Below, piece by piece: positions 1 through 8,217 of a DNA stretch of 64,000 bases (position 1 is the first letter of the stretch; every line of letters begins with the position of its first letter). Origin of the DNA: Nocardia brasiliensis (GTDB lineage: Bacteria > Actinomycetota > Actinomycetes > Mycobacteriales > Mycobacteriaceae); contig NZ_CP046171.1 in the NCBI RefSeq assembly GCF_011801125.1, positions 2,852,001 through 2,916,000 of the forward strand. Direction: 5' to 3'. Made by a program: the position numbers and the translations under genes. Below the pieces are notes generated by a model that was not told where the DNA came from, ran no database searches, and worked only from the letters and a program-made list of their open reading frames with translations.

Positions 1-372
1 AGCGACCGCTTCATGGCGCCGATGCTGGCCGCCACCACCGAACACCGGCTGCGCTGGAAGGCGGCGCTGACCGACCCCGCGCCGAGCGCCGCGGCCGACG
101 ACGTGCAGGTGCGGCCGTTCCCCCTGCGCATCACCGATATCGACATGCTCGACCACGTGAACAACTCGGTCTATCTGAGCGGCGTCGAGGAGATGCTGGC
201 CGACCACCAGGACCTGAAGACGGGCGCGCACCGGGCGATCATCGAGTACGCGAAGCCGCTGAAGTCCGGCGACCGAGTCGACCTGCTCGCGCATCGAGCG
301 GGCTCGGCCCTCGACATCTGGTTCGTCGTCGGCGACGAGACCCACGCGGTCACCCGGATCGTCCCCCGCTGA
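1..372 (+). CDS. Acyl-ACP thioesterase-like hotdog protein (C-terminal part)
   Basis: The reading frame is open at the left edge of the window, so only the last 123 residues are visible. They contain the hotdog-thioesterase signature DIDMLDHVNNSVYL, in which the Asp/His/Asn cluster is characteristic of FatA/FatB-like acyl-ACP thioesterases and 4-hydroxybenzoyl-CoA thioesterases. The likely role is hydrolysis of acyl thioesters in the cytoplasm. The visible piece matches the second hotdog repeat of bacterial acyl-ACP thioesterases. The family is fairly clear; the acyl substrate cannot be read from the sequence. The next gene starts 78 bp downstream on the same strand but is unrelated in type. 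Confidence 0.7.
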   Translation, partial: SDRFMAPMLAATTEHRLRWKAALTDPAPSAAADDVQVRPFPLRITDIDMLDHVNNSVYLSGVEEMLADHQDLKTGAHRAIIEYAKPLKSGDRVDLLAHRAGSALDIWFVVGDETHAVTRIVPR

Positions 373-450
373 AAGCCGGTGGCCGAGTGACCGCAGAAGT
401 CGGGGGCCAGCAATTGGGGGCGCTGACTTCTCGCGCTTCCTCGTTAGTTT

Positions 451-711
451 GTGGTCATGCAGAAACTGATGGGTACGGTCTCCGTCCGCGTGTTCACCGC
501 CTGCGCCGCGATCGGCGCAGGCGTGCTGCTGGGTGGTGGCCCCGCGTCCGCGCAGCCACTCGACGCACCGCGGGCACCGAGCACGGTGGCACCGGTCGCC
601 GACCCGCACACGCTGGTCGCGCAGTTCATCCGGGTGCTCAACACCGGCTCGTCGGGCCTGTGCCTGCCGTTCGCGACCGGCAGCAACGCCGGGACCCCGG
701 GCTGCGGGTAG
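451..711 (+). CDS. Small secreted hypothetical protein
   Basis: An 86-residue protein with a clear Sec signal peptide: a short basic start, a hydrophobic stretch around residues 12-28 and a small-residue cleavage region ending near ASAQ. The mature part is about 55 residues, proline/alanine rich, and has two cysteines near the C terminus (GLCLPF and PGCG) that could form a disulfide. The start may be GTG 451 or ATG 457, two codons later; no strong ribosome binding site decides this. Short secreted proteins of this kind are common in Nocardia-like genomes. I recognise no family and propose no function. Confidence 0.6.
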   Translation: MVMQKLMGTVSVRVFTACAAIGAGVLLGGGPASAQPLDAPRAPSTVAPVADPHTLVAQFIRVLNTGSSGLCLPFATGSNAGTPGCG

Positions 712-719
712 ACCGTCGC

Positions 720-875
720 CTAGCCCGCTAGTTCGGCGACCGTCGCGCGAGCTCCCTTGGTGTACAACGAATCCAGTGTCGTGACGTAGGCGCGTACGAA
801 CTGTGGCTCGTCGATCAGGTCGCCGAAAACTTCGCGGTCACTGAGGAATGCGGTGCGGTCGCTGCGTTGTTTGCG
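720..875 (-). pseudogene. Displaced 3' end of mannitol dehydrogenase gene
   Basis: This stretch encodes the last ~50 residues of the mannitol dehydrogenase at 3310-4797 with one visible amino-acid change (EPQF instead of EPRF) and its own stop codon (TAG rather than TGA). The frame diverges upstream of about 875, so the rest of the gene is missing. It is a partial duplicate, not a functional gene. It lies on the far side of the AbiE-like toxin-antitoxin pair from the intact gene, as expected if a cassette integrated at the 3' end of the dehydrogenase gene or if the end was duplicated by recombination. Confidence 0.85.
722..875. repeat. Direct repeat, distal copy (mannitol dehydrogenase 3' end)
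   Basis: Positions 722-875 match 3312-3465 in the same orientation at a constant offset of 2590 bp. I count four mismatches, at 741, 802, 840 and 871. Similarity begins exactly at the stop codon of the dehydrogenase and ends abruptly after 875. The two copies bracket the toxin-antitoxin genes. Confidence 0.9.
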
Positions 876-959
876 ATGAACGCACCGACCTTCCTGGACG
901 AGCACTAGTTCGGCGTCCGCGTGACTGGCAAAGTCGAGGTTCGTCGCCGCGATCGATCC

Positions 960-1862
960 TTACGCGGGGCCCCAGGAGTGGTCTTGCGGGTTCCAGCGGC
1001 CGTGGGTGCGGGTGCCGTCGAGGAGGGGGTTGAGGCAGGCGCCGACGAAGGCGAGTGCGGTGTCGAGGTTGTGCAGGTGGGTGGGCAGGGTGGTGTCCTT
1101 GGCCATAGCGGGGTAGGCGTGTGCCCATTCGGGGCCGGGGGAGGTGAGGGTGGTGGGTAGTTCGAGGGTGCGGCGGTGCCGTTGGATGTCGACGGCGGTG
1201 CGGGTTTCGGCGGCGTCGAAGGCGAAGTTGTCGACGATGAAGCACAGGTCGGCGAGGTCGCGCCAACGGCTGGAGGGTCGGCGGGTGTCGCCGTAGCGGG
1301 CGGTCATGGCGCAGATCTTGTCGGCGACTTGGCTGGGTATGGGGATCAACCGTACCGGTGGGAGTGCGGTGAATCCGTCGAGATCGAGAATTGGTGTGGG
1401 AGTGAGTGTTTCGATATCGCCGATGATGATTTTGTCGACGGCCAGGTCGGTGTGGAAGTCGGCGATCAGGGTTGCGCCGAGGTAGATCGTGACGGTGAGT
1501 TCGGCACCGGCCGCGGCGGCGCCGGTGAGTTGTTTGGCCAGTTCGATTCCGAAGACGAAGGGGTCTATGTCGGGTCGCGCGCCGCTGAGGCTGCGCAGTT
1601 CGTCGATGGCGCCGGTGATATCGGTGTCGGTGCGGATTAGGTCGAGGTCCTGGCTGGATCGGGCGCCGGGCAGGCGCACGAGCAGCCCGCCGCCGCCGGT
1701 GACGACCCAGGGCGAGGTGGGGTCGGCGAATACGCGCGCGAGGAAGCGCTGCATGAAGAACTCGCGGCGCAGCGCGGTGGCCGGGCGTCGGGTCTGGCGT
1801 GCTCGGGTTTGGATTCTGGACCGCAGCGACGCTTTGAACGAGCTTGGGTTGAGAGCATTCAC
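960..1862 (-). CDS. AbiEii-type nucleotidyltransferase toxin
   Basis: A 300-residue protein of the AbiEii/MenT nucleotidyltransferase family. Near residues 56-75 it has the polymerase-beta-like signature, a glycine-rich turn (TGGGGLLVRL) followed by the acidic pair in SQDLDLI. In the second half it has the family block ADKICAM...RWRDLADL. Members of this family are toxins that transfer nucleotides, in known cases to tRNA, and stop growth until antitoxin is present. The GTG start at 1862 overlaps the stop of the upstream antitoxin gene (GTGA), so the two are translationally coupled. This start matches the usual family length. The target of this particular enzyme is unknown. Confidence 0.85.
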   Translation of the reverse strand: MNALNPSSFKASLRSRIQTRARQTRRPATALRREFFMQRFLARVFADPTSPWVVTGGGGLLVRLPGARSSQDLDLIRTDTDITGAIDELRSLSGARPDIDPFVFGIELAKQLTGAAAAGAELTVTIYLGATLIADFHTDLAVDKIIIGDIETLTPTPILDLDGFTALPPVRLIPIPSQVADKICAMTARYGDTRRPSSRWRDLADLCFIVDNFAFDAAETRTAVDIQRHRRTLELPTTLTSPGPEWAHAYPAMAKDTTLPTHLHNLDTALAFVGACLNPLLDGTRTHGRWNPQDHSWGPA

Positions 1863-2944
1863 TCGTCGGCCTCCAAGGGTGATGCGGCGGGGGTGGCTGC
1901 GGCGTCGATGAGTGCTTTCGCGACACTGTCGCGCAATAATGCTGCCGCCGCGTCGCGGGCTGCTTCGGTGCTGGGGAACTGGTTCGGATCGACCGATTGC
2001 AGTAATTGTGTTTGTAGGTGCGCCATCGCCTTTCGCCACTCTGGATTCTCGGTGATCGGGGTCAGCACCTGGTGGAGGGCCGCGGCGAGTTGTTCGGTAG
2101 ACACCGTCCGGGCGAGTTGGTCGCGCAGTGCGGTCATGGCTGCTTGGGTGGTGGGCGGTACGGCCAGTGAGGTCAGCGCGGTCGTGAGGTGGGTGCTGCG
2201 CTGGCCGCGCATCAACTGTTCGAGCGCCTCGTTCGCCGCGCGGTTGGCCGATACCAGTGGTTCGAGGGCGGGCACGGACAGTGCTAGGGCGGACTCTGGC
2301 ACCCCGGCTTGGTTGATGAAGTGGGTGACCAGGGCTGAGCCGTTGTCCACGGGTGCGCCGTAGCGGTGGGCGTAGGGGCGCAGCGCTGCGGCGATGCTGT
2401 CGATCGGGGCGCCTTGCAGCAGGGCGTCGCGCACGACCGAGGCCAGGTGCCCGCCGTCGGTTCGCGCGGCAGCCAGGTCGGCGATCGTGCGAGCCGGGGT
2501 AGTGACCGGCAGTCCGTCGACCAGTGTCCACTCCGAGTCGGTCAGGGTGGCGCGGTGGAAGCGGATATCAGGGCTGCGGGTGCCGCGGCGGGTGGGGACG
2601 GTGAATTCGATGTAGTCGGCGTCGAGGTCGCCCAGGCCGTGTAGATCGGCAGCGGAACGGTGGGAGACGACCCCGAGGGGGACTTGGTCGCCGATTCGGT
2701 CTCCTGCGGTGCGGGCGGGTTCGAGCGCGAGCCATTCCGTGCGGATCGGTTCGGCTGGGGAATCGGGTACTCCGGTGAGGCGGTAGACGCCATGGCGCAA
2801 TCGGACCAGCACGGCGTGGTCGACCAGGCGCTGCAATTGCTTGGTGCCCACGCCGACGGTTGCGGCCTGGGCGGTGGTGAGCAGTCCCCATTGGGACTCG
2901 GCCAGTTCGGCGAGCCTCGTGCGGACATCTGCACCGTTACGCAT
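1859..2944 (-). CDS. AbiEi-type antitoxin/regulator with long C-terminal extension
   Basis: A 361-residue protein. The N-terminal ~60 residues form the winged-helix AbiEi-type domain (GLLTTAQAATVGV followed by HGVYRLTG), and residues ~60-190 match the AbiEi_4 antitoxin domain (VVSHRSAADLHGLGD, TPARTIADLA). The remaining ~150 residues are alanine/glutamine rich, probably helical, and not part of the core domain. Known AbiEi proteins neutralise AbiEii and repress their own operon by binding inverted repeats. An inverted repeat lies 28 bp upstream at 2973-2995. The gene precedes the toxin gene and overlaps it by 4 nt, the standard antitoxin-first order. Confidence 0.85.
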   Translation of the reverse strand: MRNGADVRTRLAELAESQWGLLTTAQAATVGVGTKQLQRLVDHAVLVRLRHGVYRLTGVPDSPAEPIRTEWLALEPARTAGDRIGDQVPLGVVSHRSAADLHGLGDLDADYIEFTVPTRRGTRSPDIRFHRATLTDSEWTLVDGLPVTTPARTIADLAAARTDGGHLASVVRDALLQGAPIDSIAAALRPYAHRYGAPVDNGSALVTHFINQAGVPESALALSVPALEPLVSANRAANEALEQLMRGQRSTHLTTALTSLAVPPTTQAAMTALRDQLARTVSTEQLAAALHQVLTPITENPEWRKAMAHLQTQLLQSVDPNQFPSTEAARDAAAALLRDSVAKALIDAAATPAASPLEADE

Positions 2945-2972
2945 ACATCAAAAATACCATGAACTGCGTCAG

Positions 2973-2995
2973 AAAAGACCCCTAGATTGTCTTTT
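2973..2995. promoter_or_regulatory. Inverted repeat, candidate AbiEi operator
   Basis: AAAAGAC (2973-2979) and its exact complement GTCTTTT (2989-2995) are separated by 9 bp, immediately upstream of the antitoxin start. AbiEi proteins are known to autoregulate through inverted repeats in this position. Binding here is inferred. Confidence 0.45.
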
Positions 2996-3058
2996 TCGAC
3001 GCGGCCAACGCCGGTTTTGCAGACGATATGTGGTATCAATTTACTACGCTTTGTAGTG

Positions 3059-3085
3059 CCGAGTCGGGCCGGGCGCCCGACTCGG
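3059..3085. repeat. GC-rich inverted repeat
   Basis: An 11-bp perfect stem (3059-3069 pairing with 3075-3085) around a 5-nt loop, in the gap between the antitoxin promoter and the dehydrogenase. There is no T-run, so it may be an I-shaped actinobacterial terminator or a boundary structure of the inserted cassette. Confidence 0.4.
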
Positions 3086-3309
3086 ACGTCGGAGAACCCC
3101 GCTGGCTTCTCCCCGCAGGACCGACTTGCCGCCCTACGGCTCACCTGCAGCCCTGTGTCCAAGTCCGATCCGGCGCCGCCGCGGTCCAGTTCGTCGCTCT
3201 GGCCGCGTTGTCGTCGTCACCGATGCGACCCTGGTATCGGCTCCCGCTCCGCCTGCTCGGGCGACGAGCTGGACCGCGGCGGCATCCAGCCGGACGTATG
3301 AGGTAGAAC

Positions 3310-4797
3310 TCAGCCCGCTAGTTCGGCGACTGTCGCGCGAGCTCCCTTGGTGTACAACGAATCCAGTGTCGTGACGTAGGCGCGTACGAACCGTGGCTCG
3401 TCGATCAGGTCGCCGAAAACTTCGCGGTCGCTGAGGAATGCGGTGCGGTCGCTGCGTTGTCTGCGGGCCAGGGGGATGAGGCGTTCGCGCAACGGATCCA
3501 CGATATCGATCGGCTCGCCCTGCTCGTCGATGCCTTCGGCGTAGCGGGCCCAGCTGGCGACAAGTGCTGCCGCGCAGGTGATGTCGCCGCCGTCGGCGAG
3601 GCGCCTGCGGATCACCGGCAGCACCCACTTGGGGATGCGGTCCGATGATTCCGCGCAGAGCCGGGCGATGGTGTCGCCGATCGCCGGGTTGGCGAAGCGC
3701 TCGATCAGCGTGCGCTTGTAGTCGTCGAGATCGACGCCCGGCACCGGCAGCAGGGTGGGGGTCGCCTCGTCGTCCATGTAGCGCAACAGGAATCGGCGGA
3801 ACACCGGGTCCAGCGCCGCGTCGTGCACCAGCCGGTAGCCGCTGAGATACCCGAAATAGGCCAGCGCTTGGTGACTGGCGTTCAACAGCCGCAGTTTCAT
3901 CAATTCGTACGGCGCGACATCGTCGACGAGTTGCACGCCGACCGCGTCGTAGTCCGGCCGCCCCAGCGGGAACGAATCCTCCAGCACCCACTGGGTGAAC
4001 GGTTCGGTGACGACGGGCCATTCGTCGCGCACGCCGAAGCGCCGCCGCACCTCCTCGGCCGCGTCCGGCGGCGTCACCGGCGTGATCCGGTCGACCATCG
4101 AATTCGGGAAGCTCACCCGCGTTGCCATCCACTCGCCGAGCTCGGCGTCGCGTAGCCGCGCGAACGCGCTGAAGGTCTTGCGGGCCACCGCGCCGTTGCC
4201 CTCGATGTTGTCGCAGGACAGCACCGTGAACGGGGCGACGCCGTCGGCCCTGCGCCTGGCCAGGCCCTCGGTGATCAGACCGAAGATGGTGGCGGGCACC
4301 GCGTTCGGCACGAGATCGGCCTGGATCGCCGGGTCGTCGGCGTCGAACTCGCCGGTGCCCGCCGAGATGTGGTAGCCGCCCTCGGTCACGGTGAGCGAGA
4401 CGATGCGCGTGCTCGGCGCGGCCAGTTTCGCCAGCACCGCCTCGGGATCGTCGGGCGCGTAAAGGTATTCGACGATCGAGCCGATCACCCGGGCGCTCCA
4501 GCCGCCGTCCGGCGCGAGCACCGACAGCGTGTACAGCCCGTCCTGTGCGGTCAATACGTCGCGCATCCTGCGATCGCCGGGCAGCACGCCCACCCCGCAG
4601 ATGCCCCAGTCGCGCGCCGCGCCGCGCGCGAGCAGCCGGTCCAGGTACATCGCCTGGTGCGCGCGGTGAAACCCACCGACACCGAAATGCACTATGCCGG
4701 TGGTGATCTCCGACCGATCGTAGGCCGGAGTCGTGATGCCCGAGCCGAGCTCGCGCAGGGTCGCTGCGCCGAGCGGCTGGATTGTGTCCCAAGTCAT
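3310..4797 (-). CDS. mtlK: Mannitol/polyol 2-dehydrogenase (long-chain MDR family)
   Basis: A 495-residue polyol dehydrogenase of the mannitol dehydrogenase/fructuronate reductase family, normal in length. It would oxidise mannitol (or a related polyol such as arabitol) to the ketose with NAD. The N-terminal nucleotide-binding motif is FGVGGFHRAHQ at residues 38-48. The catalytic set K301, N306 and H309 lies in KLRLLNASH, matching the K-x4-N-x2-H pattern of Pseudomonas mannitol dehydrogenase. The gene diverges from the SorC-type regulator and ABC importer genes, which supports a polyol role. Its last 154 bp are duplicated at 722-875. Exact substrate preference is inferred. Confidence 0.88.
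   Translation of the reverse strand: MTWDTIQPLGAATLRELGSGITTPAYDRSEITTGIVHFGVGGFHRAHQAMYLDRLLARGAARDWGICGVGVLPGDRRMRDVLTAQDGLYTLSVLAPDGGWSARVIGSIVEYLYAPDDPEAVLAKLAAPSTRIVSLTVTEGGYHISAGTGEFDADDPAIQADLVPNAVPATIFGLITEGLARRRADGVAPFTVLSCDNIEGNGAVARKTFSAFARLRDAELGEWMATRVSFPNSMVDRITPVTPPDAAEEVRRRFGVRDEWPVVTEPFTQWVLEDSFPLGRPDYDAVGVQLVDDVAPYELMKLRLLNASHQALAYFGYLSGYRLVHDAALDPVFRRFLLRYMDDEATPTLLPVPGVDLDDYKRTLIERFANPAIGDTIARLCAESSDRIPKWVLPVIRRRLADGGDITCAAALVASWARYAEGIDEQGEPIDIVDPLRERLIPLARRQRSDRTAFLSDREVFGDLIDEPRFVRAYVTTLDSLYTKGARATVAELAG
3312..3465. repeat. Direct repeat, proximal copy inside mannitol dehydrogenase
   Basis: The in-gene copy of the repeat at 722-875. It comprises the last ~50 codons of the intact dehydrogenase gene and marks the right boundary of the inserted toxin-antitoxin segment. 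Confidence 0.9.
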
Positions 4798-4864
4798 AGC
4801 TACCCCACCACTGTTGTGTACGTCACATCTCGGATGGTACCCTCTGTGAGCAGGGGATCACATG

Positions 4865-4880
4865 CTGAGCATATGCTCAG
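4865..4880. promoter_or_regulatory. 16-bp perfect palindrome, candidate SorC-family operator
   Basis: CTGAGCATATGCTCAG at 4865-4880 is a perfect palindrome in the divergent region between the dehydrogenase and the regulator. A further TGAGCA half-site is at 4847-4852. The position suits control of both transcription units by the adjacent regulator; binding is inferred. Confidence 0.6.
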
Positions 4881-4898
4881 ACGCATTGAGGAGGCCAT

Positions 4899-5891
4899 GT
4901 GGCCACCGTCCCATCCCGGCCGGGTATGCCGGATGACGTCAGGCTCGCGCTACGTGCCGCGCAGCTCTATCACCTGGAAGGCGCTACTCAGGCCGAAATC
5001 GCGGCCAAACTCGGGGTTTCGCGGCCGACCGCGGGCCGGCTCATCGCCAGGGCGCGGGCCCAGGGGCTGGTGCGCATCGAGATCAGCGTCCCGGACGAGC
5101 TGCGCGATACGGTGCACACCGAGCTGGAGCGTGAACTCGAGGCGGCGTTCGGCCTGACCGAGGCCGTCGTACTGCGCGACGTGCCGGACGGTTCGCCGTC
5201 CGGACTGCAACCGCTGGCCCGTGCCGCGGTCGCTGTGCTCACCCGTCGGCTGCAACCCGCCGACACACTCGGATTCACCTGGGGCCCAGAGACGATCGCG
5301 GTGGCGCACGAGCTGCACACCAAGTCGACCCGCTGCACGTTCGTCGTTCAGCTGGACGGATCGATGAGTTCGGGTGACTATCAGACCGGCGTCGAGTACA
5401 CCCTCGGCCGGTGCGCGACCTACCTACAGGCGACGCCGGTCCGGTTGCATGCCCCGCTCTATGCCGATCCGGCGACCGTCACCGCGCTGGAACAGGATTC
5501 GGTGCTCGGCAAGCCGATGGCGCTCGGCCGTCATGCCGACGTGATGATGTTCGGGGTCGGCACCGTGTCCACCGCGACGACGCTGTTCGAGGGCAGCTAC
5601 CTCGACACCGCCGTGCTCGACGAGCTGCGCGGGCTCGGCGCGATCGGCGAGATCGGCGGCCGCTTCTTCCGCGCCGACGGTCGCGATGTCGCGGGATCGC
5701 TTGCCGCGCGGACGGTCTCGGTCGGCCTCGACGCCGTGCGGGACTGTCCGACGACGTTGCTGATCGCCGGTGGCGTGGCCAAACACGAAGCCACCCTCGG
5801 CGCGCTGCGCGGCGGGCTGGCCAAGGTGCTCGTCACCGACATCGACTGCGCGCGTTGGCTGCTGGATCAGAAGGAGGGTGCGGCCGGATGA
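4899..5891 (+). CDS. SorC/DeoR-family sugar-responsive transcriptional regulator
   Basis: A 330-residue protein with an N-terminal helix-turn-helix at about residues 27-50 (ATQAEIAAKLGVSRPTAGRLI) and a C-terminal SorC-type sugar-phosphate-binding domain resembling NagB (e.g. GFTWGPETI and GVGTVSTATTLF). It probably controls the polyol uptake and oxidation genes on both sides through the palindrome at 4865-4880. The GTG start at 4899 is preceded by GAGGAGG at 4888-4894. An ATG overlapping at 4897 is out of frame. Its stop overlaps the start of the binding-protein gene (ATGA), so it belongs to the same operon. Confidence 0.88.
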   Translation: MATVPSRPGMPDDVRLALRAAQLYHLEGATQAEIAAKLGVSRPTAGRLIARARAQGLVRIEISVPDELRDTVHTELERELEAAFGLTEAVVLRDVPDGSPSGLQPLARAAVAVLTRRLQPADTLGFTWGPETIAVAHELHTKSTRCTFVVQLDGSMSSGDYQTGVEYTLGRCATYLQATPVRLHAPLYADPATVTALEQDSVLGKPMALGRHADVMMFGVGTVSTATTLFEGSYLDTAVLDELRGLGAIGEIGGRFFRADGRDVAGSLAARTVSVGLDAVRDCPTTLLIAGGVAKHEATLGALRGGLAKVLVTDIDCARWLLDQKEGAAG

Positions 5892-7246
5892 ACAGGCGCA
5901 GTCATATTCGGAGAAACGTACTGGCGCTGAGTATTTCGGCCGTACTGGCCGCGGCGGGCTGTGCCGGGGCCGGCTCGTTCGGTGCCGGGGGCGACACGGT
6001 CACCATCGCCATGGTCTCGAACTCGCAGATGCGCGACGCCATCGCGCTCTCCGGTGAGTTCGAACGCGAGAACCCGAGCACGAAGCTGAAATTCATCTCG
6101 CTGTCGGAGAACGAGGCGCGGGCGAAGATCACCGCCTCCGTCGCCACCGGCGGCGGCGAGTTCGACGTCGTGATGATCAGCAACTACGAGACCCCGCAGT
6201 GGGCCGAGAACGGCTGGCTGACCGACCTTTCCAGCTATGCCCGCAATACCCCCGGTTATGACGAGGAGGACTTCATCCCCTCGCTGCGCAAGTCGCTGTC
6301 GTATCGGGGCGCGATGTATTCGGTGCCGTTCTATGGTGAGTCGTCGTTCCTGATGTATCGCAAGGATCTGCTCGAGCAGGCCGGGCTCAGCATGCCCGCC
6401 GAGCCGACCTGGGATCAGGTCGCCGCCGCCGCGGCGAAGCTCGACGATCCGGCCGCGGGTCGTTCGGGCATCTGCCTGCGCGGCAAGCCGGGCTGGGGCG
6501 AATCCCTCGCCCCGCTCAACACCGTGATCAACACCTTCGGCGGCCGCTGGTTCGACGAGAACTGGCACGCCCAGCTCACCAGCCCCGAGGTGGTGCGGGC
6601 GGTCGAGTTCTACGTCGATCTGGTCCGCACGCACGGCGAACCCGGCGCGGCCACCAGCGGTTTCGGCGAGTGCGCGACGCAGCTCGCGCAGGGCAACACC
6701 GCGATGTGGTACGACGCGACCTCCGCGGTCTCGGTGCTGGAGGACCCGGCGTCGAGCAAGGTGGTCGGCAAGATCGGCTACGCGCTGGCGCCGATCATGC
6801 GCAAGCCGAACGCGGGCTGGCTCTACACCTGGTCGCTCGGCATCCCGAAGACGACCGACAAGCCGGACGCGGCATGGAAATTCGTGTCCTGGATGACCAG
6901 CAAGCCCTACATCCGGATGGTGGGGGAGAAGCTCGGCTGGTCGCACGTGCCGCCGGGCAGCAGGCGCTCGACCTACGAGATACCCGAGTATCGCGAGGCG
7001 GCGCGGGCCTACGGACCGCTCACCCTCGCGGCCATGTCCGGGGTCGACCCGGAAAACCCCGGTGTGCGACCGGTTCCGTACACCGGCATTCAATTCCTGA
7101 CCATTCCGGAGTTCCAGGATCTCGGCACCAGGGTGAGTCAGCAGATCAGCGCCGCGGTCGCGGGCCGGATCAGCGTCCGCGCCGCGCTCGACCAGGCTCA
7201 GCAGTACGCCGACGTGGTCGGGCGGTCGTATCGAGAAAGTCAGTGA
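5888..7246 (+). CDS. Polyol ABC transporter substrate-binding lipoprotein
   Basis: A 452-residue extracellular solute-binding protein (family 1) for a carbohydrate ABC importer. The N terminus is basic, then hydrophobic, ending in a lipobox with the modified cysteine at residue 25 (VLAAAGC), so it should be anchored outside the membrane. The body carries typical family features such as DVVMISNYETPQWAENGWL and WSLGIPKTTDKPDAAWKF. The ATG start overlaps the regulator's stop codon. Linkage to mannitol dehydrogenase and sequence style suggest a sorbitol/mannitol binding protein (SmoE/MtlE-like). The ligand is inferred. Confidence 0.88.
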   Translation: MNRRSHIRRNVLALSISAVLAAAGCAGAGSFGAGGDTVTIAMVSNSQMRDAIALSGEFERENPSTKLKFISLSENEARAKITASVATGGGEFDVVMISNYETPQWAENGWLTDLSSYARNTPGYDEEDFIPSLRKSLSYRGAMYSVPFYGESSFLMYRKDLLEQAGLSMPAEPTWDQVAAAAAKLDDPAAGRSGICLRGKPGWGESLAPLNTVINTFGGRWFDENWHAQLTSPEVVRAVEFYVDLVRTHGEPGAATSGFGECATQLAQGNTAMWYDATSAVSVLEDPASSKVVGKIGYALAPIMRKPNAGWLYTWSLGIPKTTDKPDAAWKFVSWMTSKPYIRMVGEKLGWSHVPPGSRRSTYEIPEYREAARAYGPLTLAAMSGVDPENPGVRPVPYTGIQFLTIPEFQDLGTRVSQQISAAVAGRISVRAALDQAQQYADVVGRSYRESQ

Positions 7247-7248
7247 CG

Positions 7249-8217
7249 ATGTCGCAAACAACCACCGCGCCAATGGATTCCGTGCCTGCCGCGCCCGAGC
7301 CCGCACCCCCGCTTGTCTCCCGCCGCGACCGGATCTCCCGGGCCGAGGGCTGGCGGCGGCGCGGCCCGCTGCTGCCCGCGCTGATCTTCATGATCGTGGT
7401 CACCCAGCTGCCGTTCGTGTTCACGCTGTACTACTCGACCCAGTCGTGGAACCTGGTCCGCCCGGGTTCGCGGCACTTCACCGGCCTGGACAACTACGCG
7501 GAGGTGTTCCGGGACAGCCAGTTTCGTCAGGTCGCCGCGAACACCGTGATCATGATCGTCGGCACGGTGCTCATCTCGGTGGTGCTCGGCCTGCTGCTCG
7601 CGCTGCTGCTGGATCGGGCCTTCTTCGGGCGCGGCATCGTGCGCACGCTGCTCATCACCCCGTTCCTGGTGACGCCGGTGGCGGCCGCGCTGATCTGGAA
7701 GACCACCATGCTCGACCCGGTGTTCGGGCTGGTCAACGTGGTGCTCGAACCGTTCGGCGGGGGCCGGATCGACTGGGTGAGCCGCTATCCGCTGCCCGCG
7801 GTGATGGCCGATCTGGTGTGGCAGTGGACCCCGTTCATGATGCTGCTGATCCTGGCCGGATTGCAGTCGATGCCGCGCGACATCGTGGAGGCCGCCCGGG
7901 TCGACGGCGCGAGCTCGTTCGCCGTCTTCCGCGAACTCACGCTGCCGCATCTGCGCCGGTTCATCGAACTCGGCGCCGTGCTCGGCGCCATCTACCTGGT
8001 CAACACCTTCGACGCGGTGTACATGATGACCTCGGGCGGTCCCGGCATCGCCAGCTCGAACCTGCCGTTCTACATCTATCAGCGCGCGTTCCTCGGTTTC
8101 GACATCGGTCAGGCCGCCGCGATGGGCGTCATCACCGTCATCGCGACCACCGTGGTCGCGACCCTGGCGCTGCGCCTGCTGTTCAAGTCCTTCACCGGAA
8201 AAGAGGAGGCGGCATGA
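7249..8217 (+). CDS. Polyol ABC transporter permease (MalF-like)
   Basis: A 322-residue inner-membrane permease with about six transmembrane helices after a ~45-residue cytoplasmic N terminus. The EAA loop that contacts the ATPase is EAARVDGASSFAVFRELTLP at roughly residues 213-232. It starts 2 nt after the stop of the binding-protein gene, and its stop overlaps the start of the second permease (ATGA). The importer is completed by 8214-9056 and 9069-10181. Classified as carbohydrate permease family CUT1, sub-unit F. Confidence 0.9.
   Translation: MSQTTTAPMDSVPAAPEPAPPLVSRRDRISRAEGWRRRGPLLPALIFMIVVTQLPFVFTLYYSTQSWNLVRPGSRHFTGLDNYAEVFRDSQFRQVAANTVIMIVGTVLISVVLGLLLALLLDRAFFGRGIVRTLLITPFLVTPVAAALIWKTTMLDPVFGLVNVVLEPFGGGRIDWVSRYPLPAVMADLVWQWTPFMMLLILAGLQSMPRDIVEAARVDGASSFAVFRELTLPHLRRFIELGAVLGAIYLVNTFDAVYMMTSGGPGIASSNLPFYIYQRAFLGFDIGQAAAMGVITVIATTVVATLALRLLFKSFTGKEEAA

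Larger units (their letters stand above)
2945..3309. other. Intergenic region upstream of the toxin-antitoxin operon
   Basis: No convincing gene in 365 bp. The AT-richer right-most part of the toxin-antitoxin leader (2945-3060) holds the promoter region and operator repeat. Further on there is a perfect 11-bp GC-rich hairpin (3059-3069 with 3075-3085) and a smaller one (3091-3096 with 3107-3112). The remainder up to the dehydrogenase stop shows nothing recognisable; open frames in it have no family resemblance. Confidence 0.5.

Noticed and set aside
5411..5890. Long upstream extension of the ABC binding-protein frame through the SorC gene
   Set aside because: It is an overlapping frame of the regulator with Arg-rich translation; the lipoprotein signal fixes the true start at 5888.
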